A stretch of DNA of 64,000 nt from Yersinia canariae (GCF_009831415.1 NZ_CP043727.1:2790001-2854000); one strand, 5' to 3'; shown: positions 28,099-40,395, counted from the first letter of the stretch. A program made the numbers and translations. Notes: generated by a model not told the origin, from the letters alone.

Positions 28099-30801
28099 TT
28101 AGAACCATTTGCCAAAGCGGCGGATATAAAACTGCTTCATCAATTGGGCAACAACACAGTAGCTTATCAATGTGCCGGCTAACCATGGGAAATATTGCCA
28201 TGGCAACGGCTGCAATCCGACTAATGCCCCTAATGGAGAGAATGGAATATAAATACCTATCGCCATAATCACCCCAGTGGTTAATAGCACGGGTAGCGCC
28301 GCAGTACTTTGAATAAACGGAATTTTTTGCGTGCGTAACATATGAACAACCAGTGTCTGTGACAGCAAACCTTCAATAAACCAACCTGATTGGAACAAAG
28401 CCTGATGCTCAACACTGTTGGCCGCAAAAACAAACCACATCAATGCAAACGTTGTAATATCAAAGATTGACGACGTAGGCCCAATCCACAGCATAAAACG
28501 GCCAATATTTTTAGCATCCCACTTCCGTGGTTTCCGTAAAAACTCTTTATCCATTTTATCCCACGGCAGAGAGAGCTGGGAGATGTCATACATCAGGTTT
28601 TGCAACAGTAAGTGAATGGCAAGCATCGGTAAGAACGGAATAAATGCACTAGCAACTAACACTGAGAATACATTACCGAAGTTAGAACTGGCTGTCATAT
28701 TCAAGTATTTAATGATATTACCGAAAGTTTCGCGCCCTTTGATTACCCCCTCTTCCAACACCATTAAATTCTTTTCAAGCAAAATGATGTCAGCAGACTC
28801 TTTAGCTATATCAGTGCCCGTGTCCACGGAGATCCCCACATCAGCATCACGCAATGCAGGTGCATCATTAATACCATCCCCGAGAAAACCGACGGTATGG
28901 CCGTTGCTTTGCAGCATTTTCAGAACACGTGATTTTTGTAACGGAGTCAGTTTGGTGAACACCGTGCGCAATTCCACTTCTCGCGCCAGTGTTTCGTCAT
29001 CCATCTTCTCGATATCAAGGCCGCTCAGCGGTTCGCCAGGATCCAGCCCAACATCGCGACAGATTTTAGCCGTAATAATCGGGTTATCACCGGTTAATAC
29101 TTTTACAGCAACGCCGTTTTCCCGCAGCGCGGCAATCGCGGCCTCCGCACTCTCTTTCGGGGGGTCCAGGAAGGTCAGTAATCCCTCAACAACTAACTCG
29201 CGCTCATCGTCAATATTTAAAGGCAATTCGCTGATTTTGGCCCCCAACTCACGAGTTGCCAACAGCAGAACGCGAAAACCATCTTCATTGTATTGCGTGG
29301 CTAAGGCCAGTAATGAGGCGCGGCGGGCTGCATCCAACAGATAGATTTCATCGCCTTCGCGCACATGGGTACAAATGCTCAGCATCTCTTCCACAGCACC
29401 TTTGCAGATCAGTTTCTGCTGTTGCTGCTCATCTTTCACCACAATCGACAAACGACGGCGAATGAAATCAAATGGTAATTCATCAACCTTATTAAAACTG
29501 CGCAAGGCATCAATTTCGGGCTTACCACGGCTGAATTTGATAACAGCCTGATCCATCAAATTACGCATGCCGCTTTGATGGAAACTATTGAGCCATGCCA
29601 GTTGCAATATTTTACTGTCACTGCTGCCACGAGCATCTATATGGTGCTCAAGAATAATGCGGTCTTGTGTTAACGTCCCCGTTTTATCCGTGCATAGCAC
29701 ATCCATCGCACCAAAATTTTGTATTGCATTCAAACGTTTGACGACAACTTTGCGCCGCGACATGGCAATCGCGCCTTTAGCCAGATTTGAGCTGACAATC
29801 ATCGGTAACATCTCTGGCGTCAACCCAACCGCCACCGCTAATGCAAATAGCGCCGCCTCACTCCAGTCTCCTTTAGTGAAACCATTAATCAGCAATACAA
29901 TAGGTACCATTACCAACATAAAGCGGATCAATAACCAGCTAACACTGTTAACCCCCCGATCAAAGGCGGTTTGAGCTCGATTGCCCACAATGGACTTAGC
30001 AAGAGACCCGAAATAAGTATTCCCACCAGTGGCGACAACGACCGCCATTGCTGTTCCGCTGGCAACGTTTGTCCCCATCAGACAAATGTTAGATAATTCA
30101 AGTAATTCGCTCTCGCTGCTGGCATCAGCATCCACGGATTTTGATGCAATCGACCCCATTGCATCATATTTCTCAATGGGTATGGCCTCCCCCGTCAGAA
30201 TTGCCTGGCTGATAAATAAATCTCTGGATTTAATCAGTCGCAAATCTGCCGGAATCATATCTCCAGCGGATAATAAAATGATATCGCCCGGCACCAATTG
30301 CTTAATTGCAATTTCCTGTTTGGCAGGCTGAGCACTGTGGCTACTGCGGCGCAGCACCGTCGCCGTCGTACGAACCATTGACTTCAGCGCTTCTGCGGCT
30401 TTATTGGTGCGATATTCCTGCCAAAAACGCAATAACCCACTGATCAAGACCATCGTGACAATAATGCTAACGCCAACAAGATCAGTTTCTTCACCACGTT
30501 GCAATGGCAACCAATAATCAGTCACAAAACTGATTGCCGCTAAAATCATTAAAACAAAAATAAAAGGATTATTGAATGCTGCCAGTAATTGAATCAGTGC
30601 CGGTGGTGCTTTCTCATGAGCAACTTCATTGATACCGTATAATTCCAACCGTTCTTTGGCGTCTTCCTCTGTCAACCCGTTCAAGTTAGCATTCAGCTTG
30701 GATAATGTTTGATCCAAGCTATTTTTAGCCTCTAAAGCAATAGTAAAAGGTTTATTCTTATTATTGCTGCGGCCCGTACCTGTCTTTTGAAATTTGGTCA
30801 T
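28099..30801 (-). CDS. mgtB: MgtB, Mg2+-importing P-type ATPase
   Basis: 900 residues, P3-type ATPase. The phosphorylation site DKTGTLTQ is present, as are VLTGDNPIITAKI and FLGDGINDAPALRDADVGI (ATP-binding/hinge), ten predicted membrane segments and the family end FYIRRFGKWF. The similarity to Salmonella MgtB (908 residues) is strong along the whole length, including the start of the core (VAHEKAPPALIQLLAAFNNP). It brings Mg2+ into the cell when external Mg2+ is low. It follows mgtC in the mgtCB order, after a 219-base gap that contains a short ORF. No room is left for an mgtR gene downstream. Confidence 0.94.
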   Translation of the reverse strand: MTKFQKTGTGRSNNKNKPFTIALEAKNSLDQTLSKLNANLNGLTEEDAKERLELYGINEVAHEKAPPALIQLLAAFNNPFIFVLMILAAISFVTDYWLPLQRGEETDLVGVSIIVTMVLISGLLRFWQEYRTNKAAEALKSMVRTTATVLRRSSHSAQPAKQEIAIKQLVPGDIILLSAGDMIPADLRLIKSRDLFISQAILTGEAIPIEKYDAMGSIASKSVDADASSESELLELSNICLMGTNVASGTAMAVVVATGGNTYFGSLAKSIVGNRAQTAFDRGVNSVSWLLIRFMLVMVPIVLLINGFTKGDWSEAALFALAVAVGLTPEMLPMIVSSNLAKGAIAMSRRKVVVKRLNAIQNFGAMDVLCTDKTGTLTQDRIILEHHIDARGSSDSKILQLAWLNSFHQSGMRNLMDQAVIKFSRGKPEIDALRSFNKVDELPFDFIRRRLSIVVKDEQQQQKLICKGAVEEMLSICTHVREGDEIYLLDAARRASLLALATQYNEDGFRVLLLATRELGAKISELPLNIDDERELVVEGLLTFLDPPKESAEAAIAALRENGVAVKVLTGDNPIITAKICRDVGLDPGEPLSGLDIEKMDDETLAREVELRTVFTKLTPLQKSRVLKMLQSNGHTVGFLGDGINDAPALRDADVGISVDTGTDIAKESADIILLEKNLMVLEEGVIKGRETFGNIIKYLNMTASSNFGNVFSVLVASAFIPFLPMLAIHLLLQNLMYDISQLSLPWDKMDKEFLRKPRKWDAKNIGRFMLWIGPTSSIFDITTFALMWFVFAANSVEHQALFQSGWFIEGLLSQTLVVHMLRTQKIPFIQSTAALPVLLTTGVIMAIGIYIPFSPLGALVGLQPLPWQYFPWLAGTLISYCVVAQLMKQFYIRRFGKWF

Positions 30802-30905
30802 AACGCTTCTCTTTTAATTCTAAACGCACAGGGTTTATCCGCTCAATTATTGAGAGATAATGTGCAGAACTATTATTGCGCTGCCAATTTTATATTTATA
30901 TTTAA

Positions 30906-30947
30906 TCAGCAGCGTCTAATGACGTTAACTCCGGGGTGATCGTCCAT
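30906..30947 (-). CDS. 13-codon upstream ORF before mgtB
   Basis: ATG at 30947 is preceded by AAGGAG with 5-base spacing, an excellent RBS, and codes for MDDHPGVNVIRRC before a TGA. It lies in the mgtC-mgtB intergenic region, about 100 bases before mgtB. Its size and place are those of a leader peptide whose translation could control mgtB, as short ORFs do in Salmonella mgtA and mgtC leaders. I do not recognise the sequence. Confidence 0.5.
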   Translation of the reverse strand: MDDHPGVNVIRRC

Positions 30948-31020
30948 AACAACTCCTTACTACCACATGGGTCAGCATTATTATTTATTACTAATTTTAA
31001 AAGCATATTAATTGCCGGAC

Positions 31021-31719
31021 TTATACCGGTAATTCAGATGCAATCCGCCAATGAATAGCACTGACACTCCGCTCTAAACTAACTCGGCAAACAATACCTT
31101 CAATTTCTTTTTGCGCTGCTGGCGTTGCCATTATTTCAGCGCAAACTTCCAATTGACCGGGTTTTGCAATATCAGCGCTGCATAATGATTGCAACCGTAA
31201 TGCCACACCATTAAGCGCCTGTAGAATTAGCGTGCGGACCAATATTTCATCTTCTGCACCGCAAGTGACCTGAATGCGGTAACGCACTTCTAAATCAACG
31301 GCTTGTTGTTGCGGTTGCATATTAATACGTTGTGCAGCCTCGCGTAGCAATATATTGGCACATAGAATAACGGCGGTTGCCGCCACGGCATTCCAATATA
31401 ATCCCAAGCCACAAAGCACGCCAATTCCCGCAGAACACCACAAGGTCGCTGCCGTATTTAAGCCTCGGATATTCATGCCTTCGCGCATGATAACGCCAGC
31501 ACCCAAGAAACCAATTCCTGAGACCACTTGAGCCGCAATACGGCCCGGACTATCAGGTGATGTAGCATAAGAACTAAGAATAAAGACGGCCGCGCCCGTC
31601 GCCACTAATGCATTGGTCCGTAAACCGGCCATACGCTGACGCCATTGTCTTTCGGCCCCAATTAGTGCGCCCAGACACATCGCCAGTAATAAATTTACGA
31701 CAAAAGGAGTTAATGCCAT
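31021..31719 (-). CDS. mgtC: MgtC, low-Mg2+/intramacrophage survival protein
   Basis: 232 residues from the ATG at 31719, chosen because GGAGAG precedes it; an in-frame ATG four codons earlier lacks an RBS. Five membrane segments follow the signature LLLAMCLGALIGAERQWRQR and IAAQVVSGIGFLGAGVIMRE; the C-terminal ~90 residues form a cytoplasmic ACT-like domain. In Salmonella and Y. pestis MgtC is needed for growth in low Mg2+ and in macrophages, and in Salmonella it inhibits the F1Fo ATP synthase. It heads mgtCB behind a PhoP box and long leader. Confidence 0.94.
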   Translation of the reverse strand: MALTPFVVNLLLAMCLGALIGAERQWRQRMAGLRTNALVATGAAVFILSSYATSPDSPGRIAAQVVSGIGFLGAGVIMREGMNIRGLNTAATLWCSAGIGVLCGLGLYWNAVAATAVILCANILLREAAQRINMQPQQQAVDLEVRYRIQVTCGAEDEILVRTLILQALNGVALRLQSLCSADIAKPGQLEVCAEIMATPAAQKEIEGIVCRVSLERSVSAIHWRIASELPV

Positions 31720-32205
31720 GATTCTCTCCATGAATTAATCATTGGTAGAATAATCATGTGCTATTTAGCACACAGGTAATTGTGCTGATATATCCCTAAT
31801 GGAAATCAGCAGTAACCAGTATTCGTGCCTGGAGGAAATAGAGCGTGGTTGTTAAATACCATAATGAAAACCCGAATTAATATCCTCGATGATTTTTCAT
31901 CGAGTCAGAATATCATATCCAATTTAGTTGGAGATATAGCCAGGTAGCAAGCAAGCCCCAATGAACTGAGTAAACCCAGTGATTCGAGTAAGTAAATGCT
32001 ACTAACACCGCTATAACTTTAAATAAAAAGGATATTCTTGGGTATGCACAGCTCAGGAAATACAGAGAGGATGCTGCCCGCCATTTTTCGGCAAGCAACA
32101 AATCGGTTGGGAGATGAGTTAGCTTGCCTTGCTTATTTGACTACTACTTTGCGTGTCCATTAGTTTCTCCACCGAAATTTTTCAAGAGTATAGTTGCCGG
32201 TGATA
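31720..32205 (-). promoter_or_regulatory. mgtC 5-prime leader, about 480 bases
   Basis: Between the predicted transcription start (near 32200) and the mgtC ATG is a leader too long to be a simple UTR. It contains a 13-codon ORF (32119-32160). A stem overlaps that ORF's stop codon (GGCAAGC with GCTTGCC, AAC with GTT, about 32090-32127). There is a perfect 8-base hairpin (CTCGATGA/TCATCGAG, 31885-31904) and a TGTGCT/AGCACA hairpin about 40 bases before the mgtC start. In Salmonella the mgtCBR leader controls expression through short ORFs and alternative stems; the layout here suggests the same idea with a different sequence. Confidence 0.6.
32119..32160 (-). CDS. 13-codon leader ORF upstream of mgtC
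   Basis: ATG at 32160 with GGTGGAG about seven bases upstream; the peptide is MDTQSSSQISKAS and then TAA. It is the first ORF after the predicted PhoP-dependent start. Its last codons form one arm of a stem with GCTTGCC downstream, so ribosome position would decide whether the stem forms. That is the hallmark of attenuation-type leader peptides such as Salmonella MgtM and MgtP. It has three consecutive Ser codons (AGT) but no Pro run. Confidence 0.55.
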   Translation of the reverse strand: MDTQSSSQISKAS

Positions 32206-32243
32206 ATTATGTAAAGGTTATATTTCTAAACAAAACTTAAACC
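32206..32243 (-). promoter_or_regulatory. PhoP box and promoter of mgtC
   Basis: On the minus strand GGTTTA (32243-32238), 5 bases, TGTTTA (32232-32227) is an exact match to the PhoP box (T/G)GTTTA-N5-(T/G)GTTTA. A CATAAT -10 element lies at 32211-32206, 15 bases beyond the box. This predicts PhoP/PhoQ activation in low Mg2+, as for mgtC in Salmonella and Yersinia. Confidence 0.88.
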
Positions 32244-32488
32244 AATTGGAATTAATTAAGTAATAGGGGAATAGCATCAATATAGGTCGTTAATTAATTA
32301 TTCGCTAGGCATCATATTGCTGAAAATAAGACTATCCCGCAAAGCATCCGCCTTGTTGCTACATTGCAAACGTGAAGCTACCACTGACACTTTTCATGGA
32401 AATACTGCAGGTAGCAAGTCCTTGACGTTATTACAGAAATGTAATGAATCTTTAGTCCAAACTGAGATCGTGATCTCATTAATAGTCC

Positions 32489-32515
32489 TAACTATTTTAG
32501 GTCCATTGCCGATAG
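32489..32515 (+). promoter_or_regulatory. Candidate FliA promoter for the third receptor
   Basis: GCCGATAG (32508-32515) is a 7/8 match to the sigma-28 -10 box, with TAACTATT (5/8) exactly 11 bases upstream. It points at the chemoreceptor gene that starts 178 bases downstream. The weak -35 box keeps this tentative. Confidence 0.45.
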
Positions 32516-32594
32516 GTTCTTAAAGGACTGTTGAGATTTTTTTTAGATATAGGGGTGAATTAACTTTAAGTAGCGATGCCTACACCCAATCATT

Positions 32595-32655
32595 GAAGTG
32601 GCCGTCTGGCAGCTAACCACGCAACAACTTCAAGTGTATGGGTATATCAGGCAAG
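32595..32655. repeat. Possible remnant of the interspersed repeat
   Basis: GCAGCTAACCACGCAACAAC, then TTCAAGTGTATGGGTATA, resembles the terminal part of the dispersed element at 17427-17549 (CTTCAAG ... GGGTATA). Only one end is recognisable, so this is a weak call. Confidence 0.3.
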
Positions 32656-32692
32656 GACCTTTCCTCGAGCGACTATAGAAACGGAACTAACA

Positions 32693-34432
32693 ATGAAACG
32701 TGGAAGTACGCATAAGCCATTGGATATGAAAATAACGCCAGAACACAATAAAGATACGAAAGTATTATTTGTTAATAATATGCGTCTGGTCACTTTGTTT
32801 ATTGCCATATTGGCGGGAATACTGCTTTTATTTGCAGCGGCAATTGGTACATCTGGCTACTTCTTAAAACAAAGTAACCAATCGCTGGAAGAAGCGACTC
32901 AAGAACTGGATATCCGTCTAGGCCTGTCTAACAGCTCAAACCATTTGCGTACTGCGCGCCTTATTTTGATTCAAGCAGCATCATCAGCGCGTATTGGTGA
33001 TGCTACAGGTTACCAGCAAGGGTTGAAAAATGCAGAAGATCGTATTTCTCAATCGCAACAAATGTTTAACCTCTACTATAACCGCCCCATTAAATCCGAA
33101 ACTGACACAGCTTTAGATGCCCCCCTGAAAAAAGCTTATGAGCAGTATCGCGACGACGGAATGAAACTCATGCTAGAAGCGACCAAAGAGGGGCATTTTG
33201 AAGAAGTTATCTCCTTGGAAGCAGAAAAACTGAATCAGTTAGATGATGACTATAACGAGCCTCTACTGAAAGCGGTTAAATATCGTACAGAACGCGCCAA
33301 CCAAATTAATCAGTCCGCTCAGCAAGAAGCTCGTCTTGGTTACATGCTGATGGGGGGAGCCTTTATTCTGGCTATTTTACTGACATTAATCGCTTTTTTA
33401 GTGATAAGCAAAGTCATTATCAAGCCGATTAACTGGCTGGTAGAGCGAATTCAGCGCATTGCCCAAGGGGATTTAACCCAAAGTTCGGTCTCATTTGGCC
33501 GCAATGAAATTGGTGTATTAGGGAATAATATTCAGCAAATGCAGGATTCACTATCCTCTACTGTTGAAGCAGTCCGCAGCAGTGCCGAATCTATCTATCA
33601 AGGTTCCAGCGAAATCGCACTGGGCAATACAGATCTTTCGGCAAGAACCGAACAACAAGCAGCATCACTTGAGCAAACAGCGGCCAGCATGGAACAGCTG
33701 ACTGCAACTGTTAAGCAGAATGCGGAAAATGCCCATCATGCCAGTCAATTGGCAGCTAACGCATCAGGTAAGGCTGCCCAAGGTGGTGATATCGTAAATG
33801 ATGTTGTCAGCACTATGGATAAAATATCCCTTAGCTCAATGAAAATTGCTGAAATTACAAATGTAATTAATAGCATAGCTTTCCAAACCAATATTTTAGC
33901 ATTGAATGCGGCGGTGGAAGCCGCCCGTGCCGGTGAACAAGGCCGAGGGTTTGCTGTCGTCGCCAGTGAAGTTCGTAATCTGGCACAACGCAGTGCTGAT
34001 GCAGCCAAAGAGATAGAATCGCTGATAGAGGCTTCAGTTGACCTTATAGGTGATGGCTCGATTCTGGTCTCAGATGCTGGGAAAGCCATGAATGAGATAG
34101 TCACCGCTGTTACGCATGTGACTGATATTATGGGCGAGATTGCATCAGCTTCTGATGAGCAAAGCCGCGGCATCAGTCAGGTTGCACAAGCGGTATCCGA
34201 AATGGATAACGTAACACAGCAGAATGCCTCTTTAGTTCAAGAAGCGTCAGCAGCTGCGGCCTCTTTAGAACAGCAGGCCGAAATACTGACCCAAGCAGTT
34301 GCGGTATTCCATTTACGTGGGCGTAACCCCGCCCCGGCCCTTAAAACACCCGCCACAACCCCCACAAGCCAGAATAAAACCGGCGGAAATAAGAAGCCTA
34401 CCGATGACTCGCTAAACTGGGAAACATTCTGA
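32693..34432 (+). CDS. Methyl-accepting chemotaxis receptor, third copy, NWETF tail
   Basis: 579 residues. An N-terminal extension ([20 protein letters not shown]) precedes membrane segment 1 (about 32-55). Then come the periplasmic ligand domain, membrane segment 2 (about 222-245), HAMP, methylation helices and the conserved tip ([20 protein letters not shown]). The C-terminus NWETF is the CheR docking site. It stands outside the flagellar cluster, next to mgtC, and ends at a strong terminator. Its ligand domain differs from those of the two clustered receptors, so it probably senses something else. A later Met (about residue 12) could also be the start; the RBS is weak at both. Confidence 0.92.
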   Translation: MKRGSTHKPLDMKITPEHNKDTKVLFVNNMRLVTLFIAILAGILLLFAAAIGTSGYFLKQSNQSLEEATQELDIRLGLSNSSNHLRTARLILIQAASSARIGDATGYQQGLKNAEDRISQSQQMFNLYYNRPIKSETDTALDAPLKKAYEQYRDDGMKLMLEATKEGHFEEVISLEAEKLNQLDDDYNEPLLKAVKYRTERANQINQSAQQEARLGYMLMGGAFILAILLTLIAFLVISKVIIKPINWLVERIQRIAQGDLTQSSVSFGRNEIGVLGNNIQQMQDSLSSTVEAVRSSAESIYQGSSEIALGNTDLSARTEQQAASLEQTAASMEQLTATVKQNAENAHHASQLAANASGKAAQGGDIVNDVVSTMDKISLSSMKIAEITNVINSIAFQTNILALNAAVEAARAGEQGRGFAVVASEVRNLAQRSADAAKEIESLIEASVDLIGDGSILVSDAGKAMNEIVTAVTHVTDIMGEIASASDEQSRGISQVAQAVSEMDNVTQQNASLVQEASAAAASLEQQAEILTQAVAVFHLRGRNPAPALKTPATTPTSQNKTGGNKKPTDDSLNWETF

Positions 34433-34486
34433 TTAGTTATCAGAGGTAATTCAGCCAAGCTATGATTGCAAGGCTGATAACAAGAC

Positions 34487-34520
34487 CGGAGGCAAGGCTC
34501 TTACCTTCCTCCGTTTTTTT
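34487..34520 (+). terminator. Terminator after the third receptor gene
   Basis: CGGAGG plus AAGG (34487-34497) pair with CCTT plus CCTCCG (34504-34513), with one bulged C and a 6-base loop, followed by seven Ts. A clear intrinsic terminator 55 bases after the stop codon. Confidence 0.88.
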
Positions 34521-34564
34521 ATTGCCACGCGACGCGCGCCCGGCAAATAAAAAGGTGAATAGCG

Positions 34565-34756
34565 CTATTTGTGAAGCGGCTCGACAAAAGTGCCATCATG
34601 GCTATCAATTTCATTAAAGAACCAGACACCGGCTGGATAATCTTCTAGTGAAACCAAGTACATAACGCCCTCACTAAACTGCTCAACCTCTAAAACAACC
34701 CCTTCACGTCGCGGACCGCCATCAGTTTTTACTGTCACCCGATCATTTACTTTCAT
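34565..34756 (-). CDS. dsrB: DsrB, small conserved protein
   Basis: 63 residues from the ATG at 34756, preceded by AAGGTAA; the open frame extends further upstream but without an RBS. The sequence starts [20 protein letters not shown] and contains [17 protein letters not shown], very like E. coli DsrB (about 62 residues). The fold looks like a small beta barrel (KOW/SH3-like). Function is unknown; E. coli dsrB was named for its place next to the dsrA sRNA gene. No DsrA-like RNA is recognised here. Confidence 0.88.
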   Translation of the reverse strand: MKVNDRVTVKTDGGPRREGVVLEVEQFSEGVMYLVSLEDYPAGVWFFNEIDSHDGTFVEPLHK

Positions 34757-34961
34757 GATGTTACCTTCAATTAAATCAATGTTGCTAGTGTAGTACAGAA
34801 TTAGGTGAGAATGATAAGGTTTACGACCAATCAAACGTATGCTTTTGATGAATATACTTAAGAAGAAAAGCGTGTATTCGCACTGAGGGGATGTAGGGGA
34901 AAGCCGTTAACGGGGAACAAAACAAGAGTGAGTAAACTCAATTTACCTCACGTTAGAAAAT

Positions 34962-34988
34962 AAAAAACCCGCCTTGGCGGGTTTTTTT
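34962..34988. terminator. Bidirectional terminator after the cold-shock gene
   Basis: AAAAAACCCGCC, TT, GGCGGGTTTTTTT: a GC stem with A and T tracts on either side, a classic bidirectional intrinsic terminator. It lies 20 bases beyond the stop of the minus-strand cold-shock gene. Confidence 0.92.
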
Positions 34989-35007
34989 ATAATCAGCCAA
35001 AGGCCAA

Positions 35008-35220
35008 TTAGATTGCAGTTACGTTTGCTGCAGACGGACCTTTAGCACCGTTCTCGATAGAGAACTGTACGTTCTGGCCTTCAGCCAGGGTCTTGAAGCC
35101 TTGATCTTGGATTGCAGAGAAGTGAACGAACACGTCTTTGCTGCCATCAGCTGGAGTGATGAAACCGAAGCCTTTAGACTCGTTGAACCACTTTACCTGA
35201 CCTTTCATCATGTTAGACAT
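35008..35220 (-). CDS. Cold-shock protein of the CspC/CspE type
   Basis: 70 residues, one OB-fold cold-shock domain. The RNA-binding motifs KGFGFI (RNP1) and VFVHF (RNP2) are present, as is the common core [20 protein letters not shown]. It binds single-stranded RNA/DNA and acts as an RNA chaperone or antiterminator. RBS AAGGAAA precedes the ATG. The sequence is intermediate between E. coli CspC and CspE, so I give no symbol. No cold box was recognised upstream, in keeping with a non-cold-induced member. Confidence 0.95.
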   Translation of the reverse strand: MSNMMKGQVKWFNESKGFGFITPADGSKDVFVHFSAIQDQGFKTLAEGQNVQFSIENGAKGPSAANVTAI

Positions 35221-35700
35221 GTGTATTTCCTTTATTAAAAAATTTTGCCACCATGGGCGTGTTATAGCCGGCTATCAGTCGTTACTTATGGAGGCACTAT
35301 GAAGGAAATTCGTCAGTGAAGAGCTATCAACGATAACGCTTTAAATATGAACCACTTTACTCAAGATGTCGTGCATAAATAGGTCTGTACCACAGGCCGA
35401 GACGCATTAACTCATGACCGGCTTTTAATAGCAACTCTTTTTAGCGAGTAAACTGAAGATTCTCGTTTGCATGACTAAAATAAGACCAAAAAAGCTATTT
35501 ATTATACTCTTGTAGCTCGATTTTATGCAGAACAATCAATAAAAACATTGTTAATACTCCCCAAACATTCGTCTATTGTCAGGGTAAAAAGAACAAAAAA
35601 ATCTTCAATCGCCTGTTTTAATTCTATTTGCTGTGTAGCGCTGAAAGTTTATCCCTTGAGTTTGCTATCATAAGCCGTCACCTATCCTTGAGAAAAATAC
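35221..35700. other. Non-coding region between csp and lacI
   Basis: 480 bases with divergent promoters for the cold-shock gene (minus) and lacI (plus). No ORF with a credible RBS and length was found; very short open frames next to GGAGG-like stretches (near 35290) code for six residues or fewer. The half near lacI is AT-rich. Confidence 0.55.
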
Positions 35701-36735
35701 ATGAAACCCAAGTCTGCCACTTTAGATGATGTTGCTCGCCAGGCTGGTGTTTCCTACCAAACCGTATCGCGAGTTTTAAACCAGGCCCCTCATGTCTCGC
35801 TTAAGACCCTCAATAAAGTTGAATTGGCAATGGCGGAACTGAACTATGTCCCTAACCGGGTAGCTCAGCAGTTAGCGGGTAAACATAGCCTGACTCTCGG
35901 GTTAGCTACCACTGACCTTTCTTTGCATGCCCCGTCGCAAATAGCGGCCGCAATAAAAAGAAAAGCTCGCGAACTGGGGTATAACATCGTTATTGCTATG
36001 GTAGATGACCACAGTGAATATGCCTGCCAACAAGCCATAAACGAGCTGCTGGCTCAACGAGTGGACGGGATTTTAGTTAATGTTCCATTGAAGCCAAAGC
36101 GCAGCCAGAAAATCACCGAACAATGTGCAGATACTCCAGTCCTTTTTCTCGATGTAGACCCACAATATGGTGCGTTTAGTGTTTTATTTGATCCCAAAGT
36201 AGGTGCTGCTCAGGGTGCCGAGCATCTTATAGCATTAGGCCACCAGCAAATTGTGCTGATATCTGGGCCAAAAGACGCTATTTCAGCCCAATTACGCCAC
36301 CAAGGCTGGTTAGAGGCATTGAATAATGCCTCACTGATGCCACAAGCGGTCTACTATGGAGAATGGAATGCACAAAGTGGCTATCAGGCAACGCGGAAGC
36401 TGATTGCCAGTGATACTCTTTTTAGCGCTATTTTAGTTGCTAACGACCAAATGGCCCTGGGCGTACTGCGCGCTTTACATGAATACAATGTCAATGTACC
36501 GAACGACGTTTCTGTTATTGGTTACGATGACACCGCAGACAGCGCTTATTTTCAGCCGCCACTGACTACTATCAGGCAAAATTTCAGGTTATTAGGGGAA
36601 GAAAGTGTTTCCCGTCTGATAGTTAGATTACACCATACAATTGAGCCACCCTCTCAATCGTTGTCATTAACGACTGAGCTAACAATACGCCAGACGACAG
36701 CGCCTTTTAATCCTGCCCGGCACAAAAATAAATAA
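35701..36735 (+). CDS. lacI: LacI, lactose operon repressor
   Basis: 344 residues. The N-terminal helix-turn-helix (ATLDDVARQAGVSYQTVSRV) has the same recognition helix YQTVSR as E. coli LacI, followed by the hinge region (NYVPNRVAQQLAGKHSLTLG). The periplasmic-binding-protein-like core with inducer pocket and the start of the C-terminal region follow. E. coli LacI has 360 residues; the tetramerisation Leu-heptad tail looks shortened or absent here (the end is TTAPFNPARHKNK), so it may act as a dimer. It is directly upstream of lacZ, same strand, and the operator before lacZ is nearly the E. coli one. Confidence 0.92.
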   Translation: MKPKSATLDDVARQAGVSYQTVSRVLNQAPHVSLKTLNKVELAMAELNYVPNRVAQQLAGKHSLTLGLATTDLSLHAPSQIAAAIKRKARELGYNIVIAMVDDHSEYACQQAINELLAQRVDGILVNVPLKPKRSQKITEQCADTPVLFLDVDPQYGAFSVLFDPKVGAAQGAEHLIALGHQQIVLISGPKDAISAQLRHQGWLEALNNASLMPQAVYYGEWNAQSGYQATRKLIASDTLFSAILVANDQMALGVLRALHEYNVNVPNDVSVIGYDDTADSAYFQPPLTTIRQNFRLLGEESVSRLIVRLHHTIEPPSQSLSLTTELTIRQTTAPFNPARHKNK

Positions 36736-36775
36736 ATGCGATCACTCTCGACTATTTAATCAACCGCTATTTACT

Positions 36776-36804
36776 TTGCTTACAACGGAATTCATCTTTA
36801 TAGC
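36776..36804 (+). promoter_or_regulatory. lacZ promoter
   Basis: TTGCTT (36776-36781), 17 bases, TATAGC (36799-36804). The predicted start falls on the first bases of the operator at 36810, the same geometry as E. coli lac. No convincing CRP site was found about 60 bases upstream. Confidence 0.65.
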
Positions 36805-36809
36805 AATAA

Positions 36810-36830
36810 AATTGTGAGCGCATAACATTT
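36810..36830 (+). promoter_or_regulatory. lac operator (O1-like)
   Basis: The 21-base site with core TTGTGAGCGCATAACA matches 19 of 21 positions of E. coli lacO1 (differences at positions 12 and 19). It overlaps the predicted transcription start and lies 63 bases before the lacZ ATG. Repression by the adjacent lacI product is a direct inference, supported by the identical recognition helix. Confidence 0.92.
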
Positions 36831-36839
36831 TCCAATTAA

Positions 36840-40046
<3,207 letters not shown>

Positions 40047-40216
40047 CGGCAAAGCAAGAGGTAAATTGTGTCATTTGCACTAGCGCGCAGTTTCAGATTT
40101 ATCCCTATATCGAATCAAGAGGAATATTCTTAGTATCAATGTGTTCCAAACATCTCTTAGTCTCGCTTATTGTCATGCAATAAGTCATACATGTACTACT
40201 CCTTTGCAAATTTACG

Positions 40217-40241
40217 CGCCCACCCTGTTGGGCGTTTTTTT
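40217..40241 (+). terminator. lacZ terminator
   Basis: CGCCCA (40217-40222) and TGGGCG (40229-40234) with a 6-base loop and seven Ts. It is 170 bases beyond the lacZ stop. The rest of 40047-40395 shows no gene, which confirms that lacZ is the last gene of its transcript. Confidence 0.85.
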
Positions 40242-40395
40242 GTCTTGTGCTCTCATTGGATGAAATATCCCTTTGCAACTTTGTCACTGGCTAAGCACAT
40301 TCACTCCATGAATTATTTGCGTTACAGGGCTAAGATAATCACTCAGTCATCGCATAGCTTCTGATTCGGTATCTTCATGTTACAAGAGGAATATT

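Noticed and set aside
31913..32101. 62-codon minus-strand frame inside the mgtC leader
   Set aside because: Starts with TTG without an RBS; the 13-codon ORF just upstream has much better signals. Kept only as leader sequence.
32317..32523. 68-codon open frame between the PhoP box and the third receptor gene, plus strand
   Set aside because: No RBS, no recognisable protein pattern, and it overlaps the candidate FliA promoter.
35180..35300. Very short frames next to GGAGG-like stretches upstream of the cold-shock gene
   Set aside because: They code for 6 to 13 residues without conserved features, and the longest has no RBS.
36740..36760. Possible CRP site upstream of the lacZ promoter (TGCGATCACT)
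   Set aside because: The half-sites lack the 6-base spacer, so it does not fit the CRP consensus.
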